From Calendula officinalis (lineage: Eukaryota > Streptophyta > Magnoliopsida > Asterales > Asteraceae), in assembly GCA_963853835.1 (NCBI GenBank), contig OY970832.1, forward strand, positions 33,616,208 through 33,680,207: a stretch of DNA of 64,000 nt, given 5' to 3'. A model generated the notes under the pieces. It did not search any database. It saw nothing but the letters and a program-made list of their open reading frames with translations, and was not told the DNA's origin. Below, piece by piece: positions 10,424 through 20,630 of this stretch (positions within the stretch are counted from its first letter, which is position 1; the number at the start of each line of letters is the position of its first letter). Both the position numbers and the translations under genes were made by a program.

Positions 10424-12958
10424 GTGGATAAAGACCTTGAAAATGCGATAACTATGTCTCGTATCAAATCTGTTCTATCTGCTACAATCTCAACTGAAAA
10501 ACCAATCATCACACCTTTGAATGGTACAAAGAAACCAATCGTTCGTGATTCAAAGTATTATGAACGTAACATGTTGATGGCTAAACAAATTGAGACTGAA
10601 AAAGTGTTATTAGTTGAAGATCTTCAATGGATGGAAGATTCTGATCAATTCAATGCAGAAGCCAACAAAGAAATTGAGGTAATCAGTTCTCTCTTGTCAA
10701 ATTCTGATAATCTCATTGGTCCTGATACTTGTGTTGTTAAAACTCAGATATCTGAAATTGATTCTTTAAAACAAAACCTTTTAGATGAAAAAGATATAAA
10801 TAATCAATTTCAAGATCGTTTAAATGATTTGCAAAATGAAAATGAACTACTTGTTCATTCGTGTGAACAACTTGTTCAACAGATTAAACAAACCAACAAT
10901 TTCAAACTCGAGAATCTGGATTTACAAACTCAAGCATCAGAATTGAAAGATAAATATGAAATTGATATTAAGAATTTTTCACATACAATTTCAGAAAAAG
11001 AACTTGAAATACAAAATCTTAAAAATTCAAATGATTCTATATCAAATGCTCGAAATGATAAATATTACAAATTGTACATTGAAACGTTTCATGAATATCA
11101 AATAACTAAAAACTGGTTGGAACGTATACAAAAAGATTATGATAAAAATGAAAAACAGTTCAAATCTTTAAACGACAAAATAAAAGAACTATCTGAAACC
11201 TTACATGAAAATGACATCAAAACATCACGAGAATTAAACAACAAACAGAATGTCATTCATCAACTTCAAAATGATAAAGTTCAATCGTCTTCCCACATCA
11301 AACACCTTGAAGAAATAATCGCCAAACGAGGACAAACTGATCAAACCATTCATTTGGATAAGCCTATAGACTTTAAATATTTCAATTCAAAAGAAGGGTT
11401 AGGAGCTGACAACCCAGCATATCTCAGCAAAGCGTGTGATGTGCTTCCAACTCTATACGATTACAAATACATGCATCTAGATATTTGGCAGAGCTTCATT
11501 CGAATGACTGATGAGGAAGAAGAGATTGAGACATTCAACAAAACAAAGAAGGAGAATATACAGATTAGTTTCAATTATGCTGAATTGAATAAAACATATG
11601 AAACTAAAAAGGCAAAATTCGAAAATGATGAATACTTTCCAATCGTGACTCCAGAAGAATTTGAACTTAAAGGAAATGTTGTTATTCAACAAAAGGTTAC
11701 ACCAAAGATTTATGTTCCAAATCTAGTTCTAGAAAAGATAATTTGTCAATTGGAAACTGAAATCGATGAAACACATCAGGCTTATGATAAAGAAAAATCT
11801 ATTTTGCAAACTAAAATTTATGAATTAGAAAGTAAAAATGAAGAAACAAATAAATCTTTTGATGAAGAGAAATTAAAGTTAACAATACAAATTCAAAATT
11901 TAGAAGCTTTTTTACTCTCTCTACAAAAACATGTTCCCAGCATTGAGTCACCTATTTCTAGTACTTCCACAAGTGGTTGTTCACCTTGCACTAAAGATCC
12001 GAAATCACACAACCCTGATGGAGATAGAGGAAGTCATCAGTTTAAGGAATATAAATCATCTCATTTTCAGAAGCTTAAGAAGCCTAGTGCATCTATGAAC
12101 TTAGATTCTCCTTTTGATGCAAAGACTAAATGTAATAACTCAAGAATGTTTTCTCCTATCATGGCATATCGTGATTTATATACAATCAAACAATCTCAGA
12201 TTAATAGAGGAAATTCAAAACCTAAACCGAATTCAGAAGTAAGTTCCTCTACCAAACCTAAGCCTAGGAGATCCACGGTTCCACCAAACTCTGATAAGAA
12301 ATTGAATGCTCTCAAACAAGTTATTAGAGGAAATTCCGCACCTAAAACTCCAAATATATTAGATTCCTCTTCTACACTTAAGCGTTCTCAGATGGATACG
12401 ACTACACCATCAACCGTGTTGAAACATTCTACTACTTCAAAGAAAATCTTTTCCAAAACTAATTCTTTAAGATACTCAAGAAAAGATTTACTTTCATTGG
12501 CACCAATATCAATTTTTCATCAAGTGCCAAAAACAACTCCTAAAACACCAACGATCTTAAAAGCAAAATGGGTTCCTAAAACTCTACAATCTCAAATAAT
12601 TCCCCGGAAATTATTTGAAAGTGAAACATCAAGTTTCAGTCTTTCTTGGAATTCCAAATCTGTAAATCAAATTGATAAAACTTATAGATGGTTTCACTCA
12701 AACACTAATACCATCGGACCCAAAACAAAATGGGTATCAAAAGTTGTTTGCTGTGTTTTGCAGGAGGATGACTTACGCACAATTCAGTGTATAACTCGCA
12801 TTTCAGTGAGATGGCTCTTACACAATTCAGTGTATGACCCGAGCTTCGCCGAAATGGCTTTCAAGTACATCTGCTTGAAACCCGTTCTTCATCGATATCA
12901 TTGGGTGAGGGGGAGAATTTCTATATTCACTTGTCAAGGGGGAGAAAATCGATATTAA
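10424..12958 (+). CDS. 844-residue coiled-coil protein, Copia gag middle/linker derivative
   Basis: Long intact frame in element 1. Residues about 115-310 and 430-510 are rich in Glu, Lys, Asn and Leu with heptad spacing, so coiled coils are likely. Residues about 520-715 are Ser/Lys/Pro-rich and basic. Motifs AKWVPK (714) and TKWVSKV (about 768) resemble the linker that precedes the protease in SIRE-type Copia gag (compare KAWVPKLN in Copia-0). After residue 775 the frame runs into sequence from past pol, so the C-terminal 69 residues are probably a deletion-junction tail. The gag N-terminal domain, zinc knuckle, protease, integrase and RT are absent. Its function is unknown; an assembly or scaffold role is only a guess. 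The first ATG is used; sequence upstream is also open for a few codons. Confidence 0.75.
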   Translation: MDKDLENAITMSRIKSVLSATISTEKPIITPLNGTKKPIVRDSKYYERNMLMAKQIETEKVLLVEDLQWMEDSDQFNAEANKEIEVISSLLSNSDNLIGPDTCVVKTQISEIDSLKQNLLDEKDINNQFQDRLNDLQNENELLVHSCEQLVQQIKQTNNFKLENLDLQTQASELKDKYEIDIKNFSHTISEKELEIQNLKNSNDSISNARNDKYYKLYIETFHEYQITKNWLERIQKDYDKNEKQFKSLNDKIKELSETLHENDIKTSRELNNKQNVIHQLQNDKVQSSSHIKHLEEIIAKRGQTDQTIHLDKPIDFKYFNSKEGLGADNPAYLSKACDVLPTLYDYKYMHLDIWQSFIRMTDEEEEIETFNKTKKENIQISFNYAELNKTYETKKAKFENDEYFPIVTPEEFELKGNVVIQQKVTPKIYVPNLVLEKIICQLETEIDETHQAYDKEKSILQTKIYELESKNEETNKSFDEEKLKLTIQIQNLEAFLLSLQKHVPSIESPISSTSTSGCSPCTKDPKSHNPDGDRGSHQFKEYKSSHFQKLKKPSASMNLDSPFDAKTKCNNSRMFSPIMAYRDLYTIKQSQINRGNSKPKPNSEVSSSTKPKPRRSTVPPNSDKKLNALKQVIRGNSAPKTPNILDSSSTLKRSQMDTTTPSTVLKHSTTSKKIFSKTNSLRYSRKDLLSLAPISIFHQVPKTTPKTPTILKAKWVPKTLQSQIIPRKLFESETSSFSLSWNSKSVNQIDKTYRWFHSNTNTIGPKTKWVSKVVCCVLQEDDLRTIQCITRISVRWLLHNSVYDPSFAEMAFKYICLKPVLHRYHWVRGRISIFTCQGGENRY

Positions 12959-13020
12959 TATGTCGAGAGGGAGCATAACTGCTTTTATGATTTATGAATA
13001 ACAACTGTCGAGGGGGAGCA
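12905..13020 (+). other. Cluster of four internal polypurine-tract-like sequences
   Basis: GAGGGGGAGAA (12907), AAGGGGGAGAAAA (12936), GAGAGGGAGCA (12965) and GAGGGGGAGCA (13010) resemble the true polypurine tract before the 3' LTR (15123-15136). Another, GAGGGGGAGAAAG, is at 14377. They may be relics of repeated 3'-end capture or serve as extra plus-strand primers; this is inference. Confidence 0.6.
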
Positions 13021-13094
13021 TCCTTTTAGAATTGCTAAACAATTTTCCAGTGCTCCTTCAATTTTTTTTTTATAATTATCACTATGTGGTATCA

Positions 13095-14150
13095 ATTTTT
13101 GTAATATTCGTAAACGATCTCTTTACCAATTTCAGTTCGTACTGATAGCATATGTTTATTACAAATCTTCCTACTCTATATTGCTAATAATTTTTTTTCC
13201 TCAAACAGTTTTTCACCTCGTGCATATTTACAATCACACAAGGTTATCAATGTTGAGTATTAGCTTTTGTAATATTCGTAAACGATCTATTTACCAGTCT
13301 AGGTTGGTACTGATTGCATCTGTTTATTGCAAATTCTCTTATTTCTCATTGATACCTTTGTGTTTCTTCAATGTCAAACTTTTCAAATGTAAATCGAATT
13401 TTCTCATTTTACATATAATTTTCATTTTTCAACTCTGTGAATTTCTCTGATGCCACACATCGATACTCAATTAATTTTTTTTTTAATTCAAATTGAGTTG
13501 CTGACATCGCATTTTTTATCAAATATTTATTACTCAGTGATGCTCATCTTTCCAAATGTTTTTAGCTCTTTACTAATCTTGATTAGTATTGATTGAATAT
13601 GTTTATGACAAATCTCCGTCTCTTGCGTTGTGGCTCCATTTTTCAAATACCCGCTTTTGCACATAAAATTTTCATTTTTCAAATGACTTGTTTGCAACAC
13701 TCAACACAATTTGCTGTTAAATTTGTCGATCTCTTTACTGATTTTAATCAGTACTGATTGCATCTGTTTTTAACACCATCTTGGATTGATTGTTCTTACC
13801 ATTTTTCAACCGATTTTCATACTTAAACGATCAATGGAGAAATCATTTTTCATTCTCTCCATACTGTTCAGATTCAATTCTCTCACACACAAAATCGTTT
13901 TTAATGCACTGTTAGATCATTGATCTTTGTATATCCGTCGATCTCTTCTCTGCACACGTTCAGAGAAGATTGCATCTTTGTAAGTGGTATACTTCACTGA
14001 TCTTTGATATAACACAATAAATTGATCTCTTTTAAATCTCAAATATTTGATTAACCATGTCTTTAATCATCGTGTTCGTCATATCCGTAAACGATCTCTT
14101 TACTGAAGTTTTTCAGTAAAGATTGCATCTGTTTATGACTTCACGTGATT
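13095..14150 (+). repeat. Array of six stem-loop units in the 3' region of element 1
   Basis: Six related units at about 13096-13168, 13264-13337, 13564-13615, 13715-13779, 13923-13998 and 14069-14147. Each carries the segment GATCTCTTTAC, an apical inverted repeat, then GATTGCATCTGTTT or a close variant. The outer arms also pair, e.g. TTTGTAAT/ATTACAAA (unit 1), TGTTAAA/TTTAACA (4), GTATA/TATAC (5) and GTCAT/ATGAC (6). The arms differ between units but stay complementary. Unit 3 has lost its left outer arm. No coding function is seen. See the finding for detail. Confidence 0.8.
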
Positions 14151-14348
14151 ATTGACATTGTTATTCTTCAATTTTTTTTTTCAAATATTTTTCTCCAAGA
14201 TTTTTAGATCAAAACAATTTTTCTGTGGTTACTTCATGAGTACTACATGTTCCTGGTTCTCGATTATGAAACTATCATGTCTTGGCTCTCGTTTTACACC
14301 GACACACATTTCCTCTCTCCGTTTCCACAAAGCAAATATTCAGCTTTA

Positions 14349-14398
14349 TCATGAGGACCCTGGTCATGATCCTCATGAGGGGGAGAAAGAGCAAGAAA
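14349..14398 (+). other. Hairpin followed by a polypurine tract
   Basis: TCATGAGGA and TCCTCATGA form a perfect 9-bp stem with a 12-base loop, running directly into GGGGGAGAAAGAGCAAGAAA. Element 2 keeps the purine tract and a 5-bp core of the stem at about 23160-23210. Confidence 0.65.
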
Positions 14399-15122
14399 TA
14401 GTTCAAATATCGGATTTATAACTGAACAACATCAAAAAGAACCATAAACATCACATCAAAGAAGAAAATTCATAACTCATGTAGTTAAATCAAATGCAAA
14501 ATTAGAAATTGATAATCAACGTATTAAACGGAAAAATAAGTGAAGAAGAAGAAAACCGATTCATCTACAGAAATTTCTCTCAAAATCTCAACCAATTCAA
14601 TTAAAAACTTAACAAATCATTCTTTCCAAAGTTCGAAACAACCAAAAATTCAAAACTTAATCGTACAAATCATTCTTACCAAAACAAACACACACATCTA
14701 AAAACTTAAACTTTTAAATCATTCTTTTTAAAATCCAAAACATCATTATCCGATCCTCACAAAAACCTTTTTCACAAAATCTCCAATCTCTGAAAATCCC
14801 AGGAAAATCCTAACCAAACTGATTTTCCATCTCCAGAACTTTCAAATCTTTAGTAAACCAGTTTTAAGACTTTCTTACACCAACAAATTCAACGATACAA
14901 AATTATTTCCGTTGAGTGTTTGAAATCACAATTTCTTCTCAAGCTAATCAGATGTAAACATTGAAGAGCAAAACATAGATATGTTGATTATAGTTTTTGA
15001 CAAAGAATTAAATTGAAGAAAAGTAATTCAACATTTTGAAGCACATCTGAGAGTAAACGAATTTCATTACGGACCAAAAGAAGAAATTGAAGAAGGAAGA
15101 CTGGGATGAAGTGCTAAAGCTC
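14399..15122 (+). other. Non-coding 3' region of element 1
   Basis: AT-rich sequence shared with element 2 (about 23210-23980). No frame is conserved between the two copies, so I see no gene here. Confidence 0.6.
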
Positions 15123-15136
15123 AAAAAGGGGGAGAT
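15123..15136 (+). other. Polypurine tract of element 1
   Basis: AAAAAGGGGGAGAT lies directly before the 3' LTR (TGTTAGG at 15137), the plus-strand primer position. Confidence 0.85.
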
Positions 15137-15386
15137 TGTTAGGACTAGTTTTGAGCTTAAATGATGTAATTAGTCTTAATTAAACTAGTTTAGAGGTTAG
15201 GGTATAAATACCCTTGTGATGACTAATGATGTAAGCTTTCCCACATTTGAATAGATTTTTACACTTTGAAACTATCTTCCCTCCTCCATTCTCTCACAAG
15301 AACACACACACTTTCACACACTTGAATCTTCAAATCTTCAAGGATCATCATGAATTAGCTTGATTTCGATTGCATTAGCTCTCTCA
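15137..15386 (+). repeat. 3' LTR of element 1
   Basis: 250 bp, nearly identical to 8756-9006, followed by the target duplicate CTCCC and then the rest of the Stowaway-like MITE. Confidence 0.93.
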
Positions 15387-15586
15387 CTCCCCCCGTCTCA
15401 TTTTTATTGTCCACCTTACTATTTTAGTTTGTCCCAAAATGCATGTCAATTTCATATTACAACCAATCATATGAATTATAAGTGGGTAAATATGAGATTT
15501 TATTGGTGGATAGTGCAATAATTGCATTTTCTTAAAACTATGTGTCTTTTGTCTTGTGGACAATTAATTTGGGACGGATGGACTAG

Positions 15587-16802
15587 TATAATAAAAGAAT
15601 TAAAATCCAAATCCAAGACATGTCATGACTCATTCACTACAACGATGTCAACCGCCCACCTTCTCAATTCCTTTGCTAATACCTGCACATTGGGGGGAGT
15701 TTTGGGCCAGCTACATCCGATTGAATAAAATCAAACGTATAAACAGTTAGCCACATATACAACATGTACACATAAAATGAGCCCTAGAAGACTCTACTCG
15801 ATTCTCGTTTAATTACTTGTTTTAATAATCTCAGTTCGCCCCGGTGTGAGACGATCCTAACGCAGTGCCAAATGCTTATGCGCTCGTACTCTACACCCAC
15901 TCAACAATTAATAATCAAAGATAAAAACCATACTCAAATATGCATGTTCAATTTAATCACAAAATGATACTTTACCGAGCTCAGATACTCAAGCACATAT
16001 GTGTTTTTAAGTGTTTTTCTCTTTTGCTTCTCGGATTCGATCACCACTCTGACTCCCTCTGCTTGAACACGAACGACGAACTGAAATCAGGGGGGGTGTT
16101 CGGTTTCTACTTGCCGGCCAAATGGGAATCAAAAGGGAAAAACACACACTAATGATGATTAACCTAATTCCCTAACTTAAGACTTTGTTAACATAACACA
16201 ATTCGGGCCCCTAACTCGCTTTCTAACTCAGCCCATTCTTGACTACATTGATCTCGGCCTCGGCCCTTGGCCGGCCTCGACCCGAGTTTCGAACTACTAA
16301 CACGCTAAAACACCCTCTCCGGTTCGGTTTCCATCGGACCAATCACAAACCCATCAAAACAGTTTCCTTACCTGTAGGCTCAACCGATAGCAACCAAAAT
16401 AAAACAAGTACAATAATTAAACGGAAACCAAATCACCAACCCAAGCACAACTCAATCATAAGCAACTAACTCCTACAAACCGAGCCAAACCCATGGTTCA
16501 GTGAGAAACTCGGTCGGTGGGTCAATAATAGCAACGATCATCACGTAAAAATAACAAACGATGATCAATGGTGTCGAGCTCGATCTCGTCGCCCTAGCTC
16601 GACCGGTTTAGCCTCGCTACCACCACAAACGAAAACAATTATAAACCAAGAATAAGGCAATACGGATCCCACACCACTTCACCTACTTCTCGGATTCGAT
16701 CACCACTCCGACTCCCTCTGGTTGAACACGAACGGTGAACTAAAATCGAAGTGGAGGGGGTTTGGTTTCTGTTAACACATTCTGGGTCCTCAACTCGCTT
16801 TC
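15587..16802 (-). repeat. Gypsy-3 3' LTR, middle segment with internal duplication
   Basis: Continues the LTR after the MITE. A block starting TTCTCGGATTCGATCACCAC occurs at about 16027 and again at about 16687, each followed by an ACTCGCTTTC...CTCGAC text (the second copy is completed after element B, from 28427). This points to a tandem duplication of roughly 660 bp inside the LTR. No gene; frames at 15940-16152 and 16239-16469 are incidental. Confidence 0.65.
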
Positions 16803-17932
16803 TGTTGGAATTATGTGCACAGTTAGTAAACCTATGGTGATACATCCATGCCTACGAAACACTTAAGGGTCACACCGGTGAGTGCATGTAATACGAGTAA
16901 GATATGTAATGATACTTGGAAGAGGAATGATTCATTATAGTTATTTATGAATCAAGTTAAGTATTAAGTTAAGTTCAACTTATTACTAGATTAGTTTATC
17001 TAATTAATTAATACAAGTATTTGTACATTTACTAGTTGAGTAAATATACAATGTCTTAATTAATAGATTATCCATAATATGATTTAAGGCAATTAAATCA
17101 TATGGTAATTGGATAATATTATTGTTTAGATTATATAAAGTTTATTATATAATTAATTATTAAAAGTATTAAATACAAGTATATATTTCGTGTATGTATA
17201 ATACCGAAATATATTAAGTGTATAAATACTAGACATTTAATAGTTAAGTGCAACAATAGTAACTAGATAAACTATAAGGGTTTAATGTGTAAAAGGAGAA
17301 GTTTAATTAAGTATTAAACTTAATTAAACTAGAAGGGCCCTAAGTGAAAGTTACGACTATTATAAATAGAAGGCTTGGGGTTCCCTTGTTTGTTGCTCAT
17401 TGTACACGAAACCCTAGCCTCTCCCTTGCCCCCTTGTTCGGCCGTATAGAGGAAGAGCACAAAGCCTTGTGTTCTTCGTTCTTCGTTCGTTCTTCGTGTT
17501 CTTCAAGTCTTGAAGAACAAGTTCGTTACAAGTGATCAACTAGAAGGTCGCTCGTTGTGTTCATCATCAGTGGACTTACTTAAGCAAGATTGACGTATGT
17601 TTTGGGAAATCCTTTCCCCCCCCCCCCCCTCCCCTCTTGTTCGAATTCGGCCAAAGAACCCTAGGGTTCTTTGGTTGATGGTCGACGAACACACACAAGC
17701 AATGTGTGTGTTCGGGTTCTTCGTACAAGGTTTCTTTCTTGTTAATAAAGTTTGATTTCCAAGTTCCTATTATCCTTTAGGGTTTAAGGATTAGGTTTAA
17801 TCTCAGTTCCGCTTTTAGGGGTTAAATCAGCTAGTTGGTTTAACCGACAAGAGTCATGTTCTTGTCAGTATGGTCGAACCAAGTGACTAGGAGGTCGACC
17901 CAATGGGTTGATCAGTGTTATGAAACCCTTCA
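16803..17932 (+). repeat. 5' LTR of element B
   Basis: Begins TGTTGGAATTATG and ends GAAACCCTTCA. TATA box TATAAATAG at 17361-17369. A run of about 14 C lies at 17616-17629. Open frames within it (17344-17535, and reverse at the 3' copy) are incidental. Confidence 0.9.
17361..17369 (+). promoter_or_regulatory. TATA box of the element B LTR
   Basis: TATAAATAG, also present in the 3' LTR copy (about 27948). Transcription would start about 25-30 bp downstream. Confidence 0.65.
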
Positions 17933-17933
17933 G

Positions 17934-17945
17934 TGGTATCAGAGC
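17934..17945 (+). other. Primer-binding site of element B
   Basis: TGGTATCAGAGC one base after the LTR end. Confidence 0.92.
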
Positions 17946-18039
17946 GATGGTTTAGAAATCTAAACAAGAATAACAAAGTTTTTGTTTGTTTAATTTCCAA
18001 GTTTTTTAATTTTTTGTTCCTTTTTCTTTTTGTTCCTAT

Positions 18040-18560
18040 GTTTTTTTGAAAAAGGGTAAGAACCCTAGACCAAGAACATTAAACTAGTTTAGTTTAATTG
18101 GTCATAAGGATTCAACCCTAGAAATTTTCGAAAACCATAAAGAACCCTAGGACCAAGAACATTAAACTAGTTTAGTTTAATTGATCAAGAGGATTCTTTC
18201 CCTAACCCTAGAAATTTTGAAATTGACAAGAACCCTAGGATCAAGAATGTCAAAATTTTTGGTCAAGAGGATTCTTTCCTTTTTACTTTGATCTTAAAAA
18301 TCTAGGACCAAGTATGTTAAACTAAGTTTAGTTTAATTGGTCAAAAAGGATTCTTTCCCTTTCTCCCAAGATTTCGAATCATGGAGGAAACTTGGACACC
18401 AAGTATGTTAAACTAGTTTAGTTTAATTGGTTAAAAAGTTTCTTAGACTTAAGGAATTTTTCGAAAACCCTAGAAGTAACCTAGGACCAAGAACATTAAA
18501 CTAGTTTAGTTTAATTGGTTAATAGGATTAATCAAGAACATAATTTAAAACCTAGTATAA
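18040..18560 (+). repeat. Degenerate repeats with a TAAACTAGTTTA palindrome
   Basis: At least five copies of a block of about 70-110 bp containing AACCCTAG, CCAAG, then TTAAACTAGTTTAGTTTAATTGG. The centre is a 12-bp palindrome. The same TTAATTAAACTAGTTTA text occurs in the LTRs of elements 1 and 2. No coding capacity. Confidence 0.7.
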
Positions 18561-19062
18561 TTAAACAAGTTTATGTTTAATAGGTTTAATTATTGTTTTA
18601 GTAGGTTTATTAAAACTAGTTTTTTAAACCTAGAAATCTAGACAAAGTTTTATTGTCTATAAGGTTTAAATTAATAAGTTCAAATAAATCTATTAAAGTC
18701 ATAATCTATCCTAGAATTTAAACAAAGTTTATAATTGTTTGAATAAGATAAATTAGGATTAATCTTTAACTAAGAGGTGTTATTGATCAAGAAAATTCAA
18801 ACCTAGTTTTAATTGATCAAGAACAACATAAGGGTTTAATTAATTAAATTTAATTAAGGAGAAAAGGGAAGTGTTAATTTTAAAGTGTTAAGATTAACAA
18901 GATGTATTTATATTATATATATAGTTTTCGGATTTTTCAAATTATTTAAAAGTGATTTTAAAAGATAAAATAGTTTGTACGTATTTTAATTAGTCTAAGT
19001 TAAAATACAAATGTACTAATTAGATGTAATATTCTTATTAAGAATGTTATAAGTTTTTAAAG

Positions 19063-19066
<4 letters not shown>

Positions 19067-19155
<89 letters not shown>
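19067..19155. repeat. (TA)n microsatellite, left of MITE
   Basis: About 44 TA units, contiguous with the MITE end. A shorter run (19529-19563) lies on the other side. Confidence 0.95.
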
Positions 19156-19158
<3 letters not shown>

Positions 19159-19525
19159 TAGAATTAGAATCAGAACCAATTAAGGCTACAAAACCAATAG
19201 AAGTCAATCTAAATCATTGATTTTTGAAATGAAATGATCATGGAAGACACATTAATGTATTTAATGAGGGACCCCCATATATTGGTTTGCATGGATGTCA
19301 TTCATGCATGTATACATACATGTATAGATAACACTTATGTATACATACATGAAAACATATACATATATGTATACATGCATGAATGACATCCATGCAAACC
19401 AATATTTGGCGGTCCCTCATCAAATACATTAATGTGTCTTCCATAATCATTTCAATTCAAAAATCAATGGTTTAGATTGAGTTTTGCTGGTTCTGTAGCC
19501 TTAATTGGTTCTGATTCTAATTCTA

Positions 19526-19528
<3 letters not shown>
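19156..19528. mobile_element. Long-hairpin MITE inserted in a TA repeat (Micron-like)
   Basis: The element starts GTGTAGAATTAGAATCAGAACC and ends with the reverse complement; the two halves pair along almost the full 373 bp around a centre of CATGTATACATACATG-type sequence. TA repeats adjoin both sides. This resembles the Micron class of plant MITEs, which insert into (TA)n. The transcript would fold into a long hairpin suited to small-RNA production; that is inference. Confidence 0.8.
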
Positions 19529-19567
<39 letters not shown>

Positions 19568-20630
19568 TACAAGATTAAATGGAACATTAAATATAAATGT
19601 TATTTTGATTATTTAGTTCTAATATCAAGTAACTAGAAATTTGTATTAAGTTATAATTAAACTAGAAATGTACAAAGTTGTAAACAACTAGAAATTGTAC
19701 AAAGTAAGGTTTTATTATAATTAGATAATAATACGAAAGTTATAAATATTAAATTGTATAAAGTTATAAGTAATTATAACTAGTTATTTGTACAAGTATA
19801 TTACGAGTTAAGTAAGGTACTAGGTTAATGATCAAGGGTAAAATAACATAGGAAATTTAAGAATCTATATTTAACTAAGTCTTAGTTGAATATAAAAATG
19901 GTTTAAACAAACTTAGATTATTATATATGGTTTATATATAATAAGTTTATTAGTGTTCACCAAGTACAAACTAGTGATTGTGTTTGCTCAAGTTCCATCA
20001 TGGTTGTTGGAATTAGTGGGAGCTACACAAGAAAGTCGCAAAGTTTATAAATGTGTCCCTAGGACATATTTTTGGAGAATCTAATGAATAAATGTATAAT
20101 TTCATTATTAAACATAGAAAAACTAGATATGTTAAATTAGAGTTATGACTTGTGTTCGTAAATCATAAAGAATTAAAATCTCTATTTTAAAGTTTAACAT
20201 GAGGTTTAAAAGTTTTTCAAGTAAATAAAACAAGTACGTTTTATTTTGATAAGGTTTTTCACGAAACTTAGTAATATCTTTTTGTACACCTCGTTTTAAG
20301 GTATACAAATGAATTCGAACAAATTTAAAACTTAGATTTTTAAAGGTAATTTTAGAAAGGCGTCTTGTGGAATTAAGTACACAAATCGCACATTTTAAAA
20401 CTAAGGATTAAAATTGGAATAAGGTTTAAGTTTAGTTTAAGACTTAAACAAACCCAAGAAAATCTTAGATCGAAGTACTATCCACCTAATAGAACACCTC
20501 ACTTGTTCAAAGATATTCATATTGTAAGGATAAAGAACGTTAGATATGAATTCAAATCATTGCGAGTGTTAGGGTGCGTAAGGTTCTATGATAATCGGGA
20601 GTCCCGGCGCAGAGCATCGCACTGTCTTAG

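Larger units (their letters stand above)
8756..15386 (+). mobile_element. Element 1: young non-autonomous Copia LTR retrotransposon
   Basis: Complete 6.63-kb element with 251- and 250-bp LTRs. Their sequences differ at two bases and one single-base indel, so it is recent. A perfect 5-bp duplication CTCCC flanks it (8751-8755 and 15387-15391). It has a primer-binding site, a 1.4-kb leader, one long ORF (844 codons), a 2.1-kb non-coding region full of stem-loop units, and a polypurine tract. No zinc knuckle, protease, integrase or RT is encoded, so it must use enzymes of another element. It is related to element 2 (20631-24240). Confidence 0.92.
8751..15586. mobile_element. Stowaway-like MITE split by element 1
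   Basis: Only CTCCC (8751-8755) remains to the left of element 1. The rest follows it (15392-15586), starting with the CCGTCTCATTTTTATTGTCCAC-like end typical of Stowaway MITEs. The right end reads TTGTGGACAATTAATTTGGG then ACGGATGGACTAG, an imperfect inverted copy of the left. The flanks are TA (8749-8750 and 15587-15588), the Tc1/mariner-type target. Rejoined length is about 200 bp. Confidence 0.8.
18561..20630 (+). other. AT-rich non-coding interior of element B, left part
   Basis: No gene is visible. Contains the TA repeats and hairpin MITE listed separately. Near 20590 an 11-bp hairpin CGGGAGTCCCG occurs, repeated at 24265 across element 2, so about 70 bp was tandemly duplicated before element 2 landed. 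Confidence 0.55.

Noticed and set aside
13095..14150. CRISPR-like array
   Set aside because: Units are spaced irregularly, the repeats are not identical, the varying parts are complementary stems and not spacers, and the context is a plant retrotransposon.
14152..14421. 89-codon frame, with a partly similar frame in element 2 (23090-23335)
   Set aside because: Short shared stretch (RFHKAN...DPHEGE-like) but different starts and ends, and frameshifted after the purine tract; nucleotide homology alone explains it. An env-like remnant is not supported.
19016..19207. Tyr-Ile repeat protein over a TA run (also 53489-53733)
   Set aside because: Pure translation of (TA)n; artefact.
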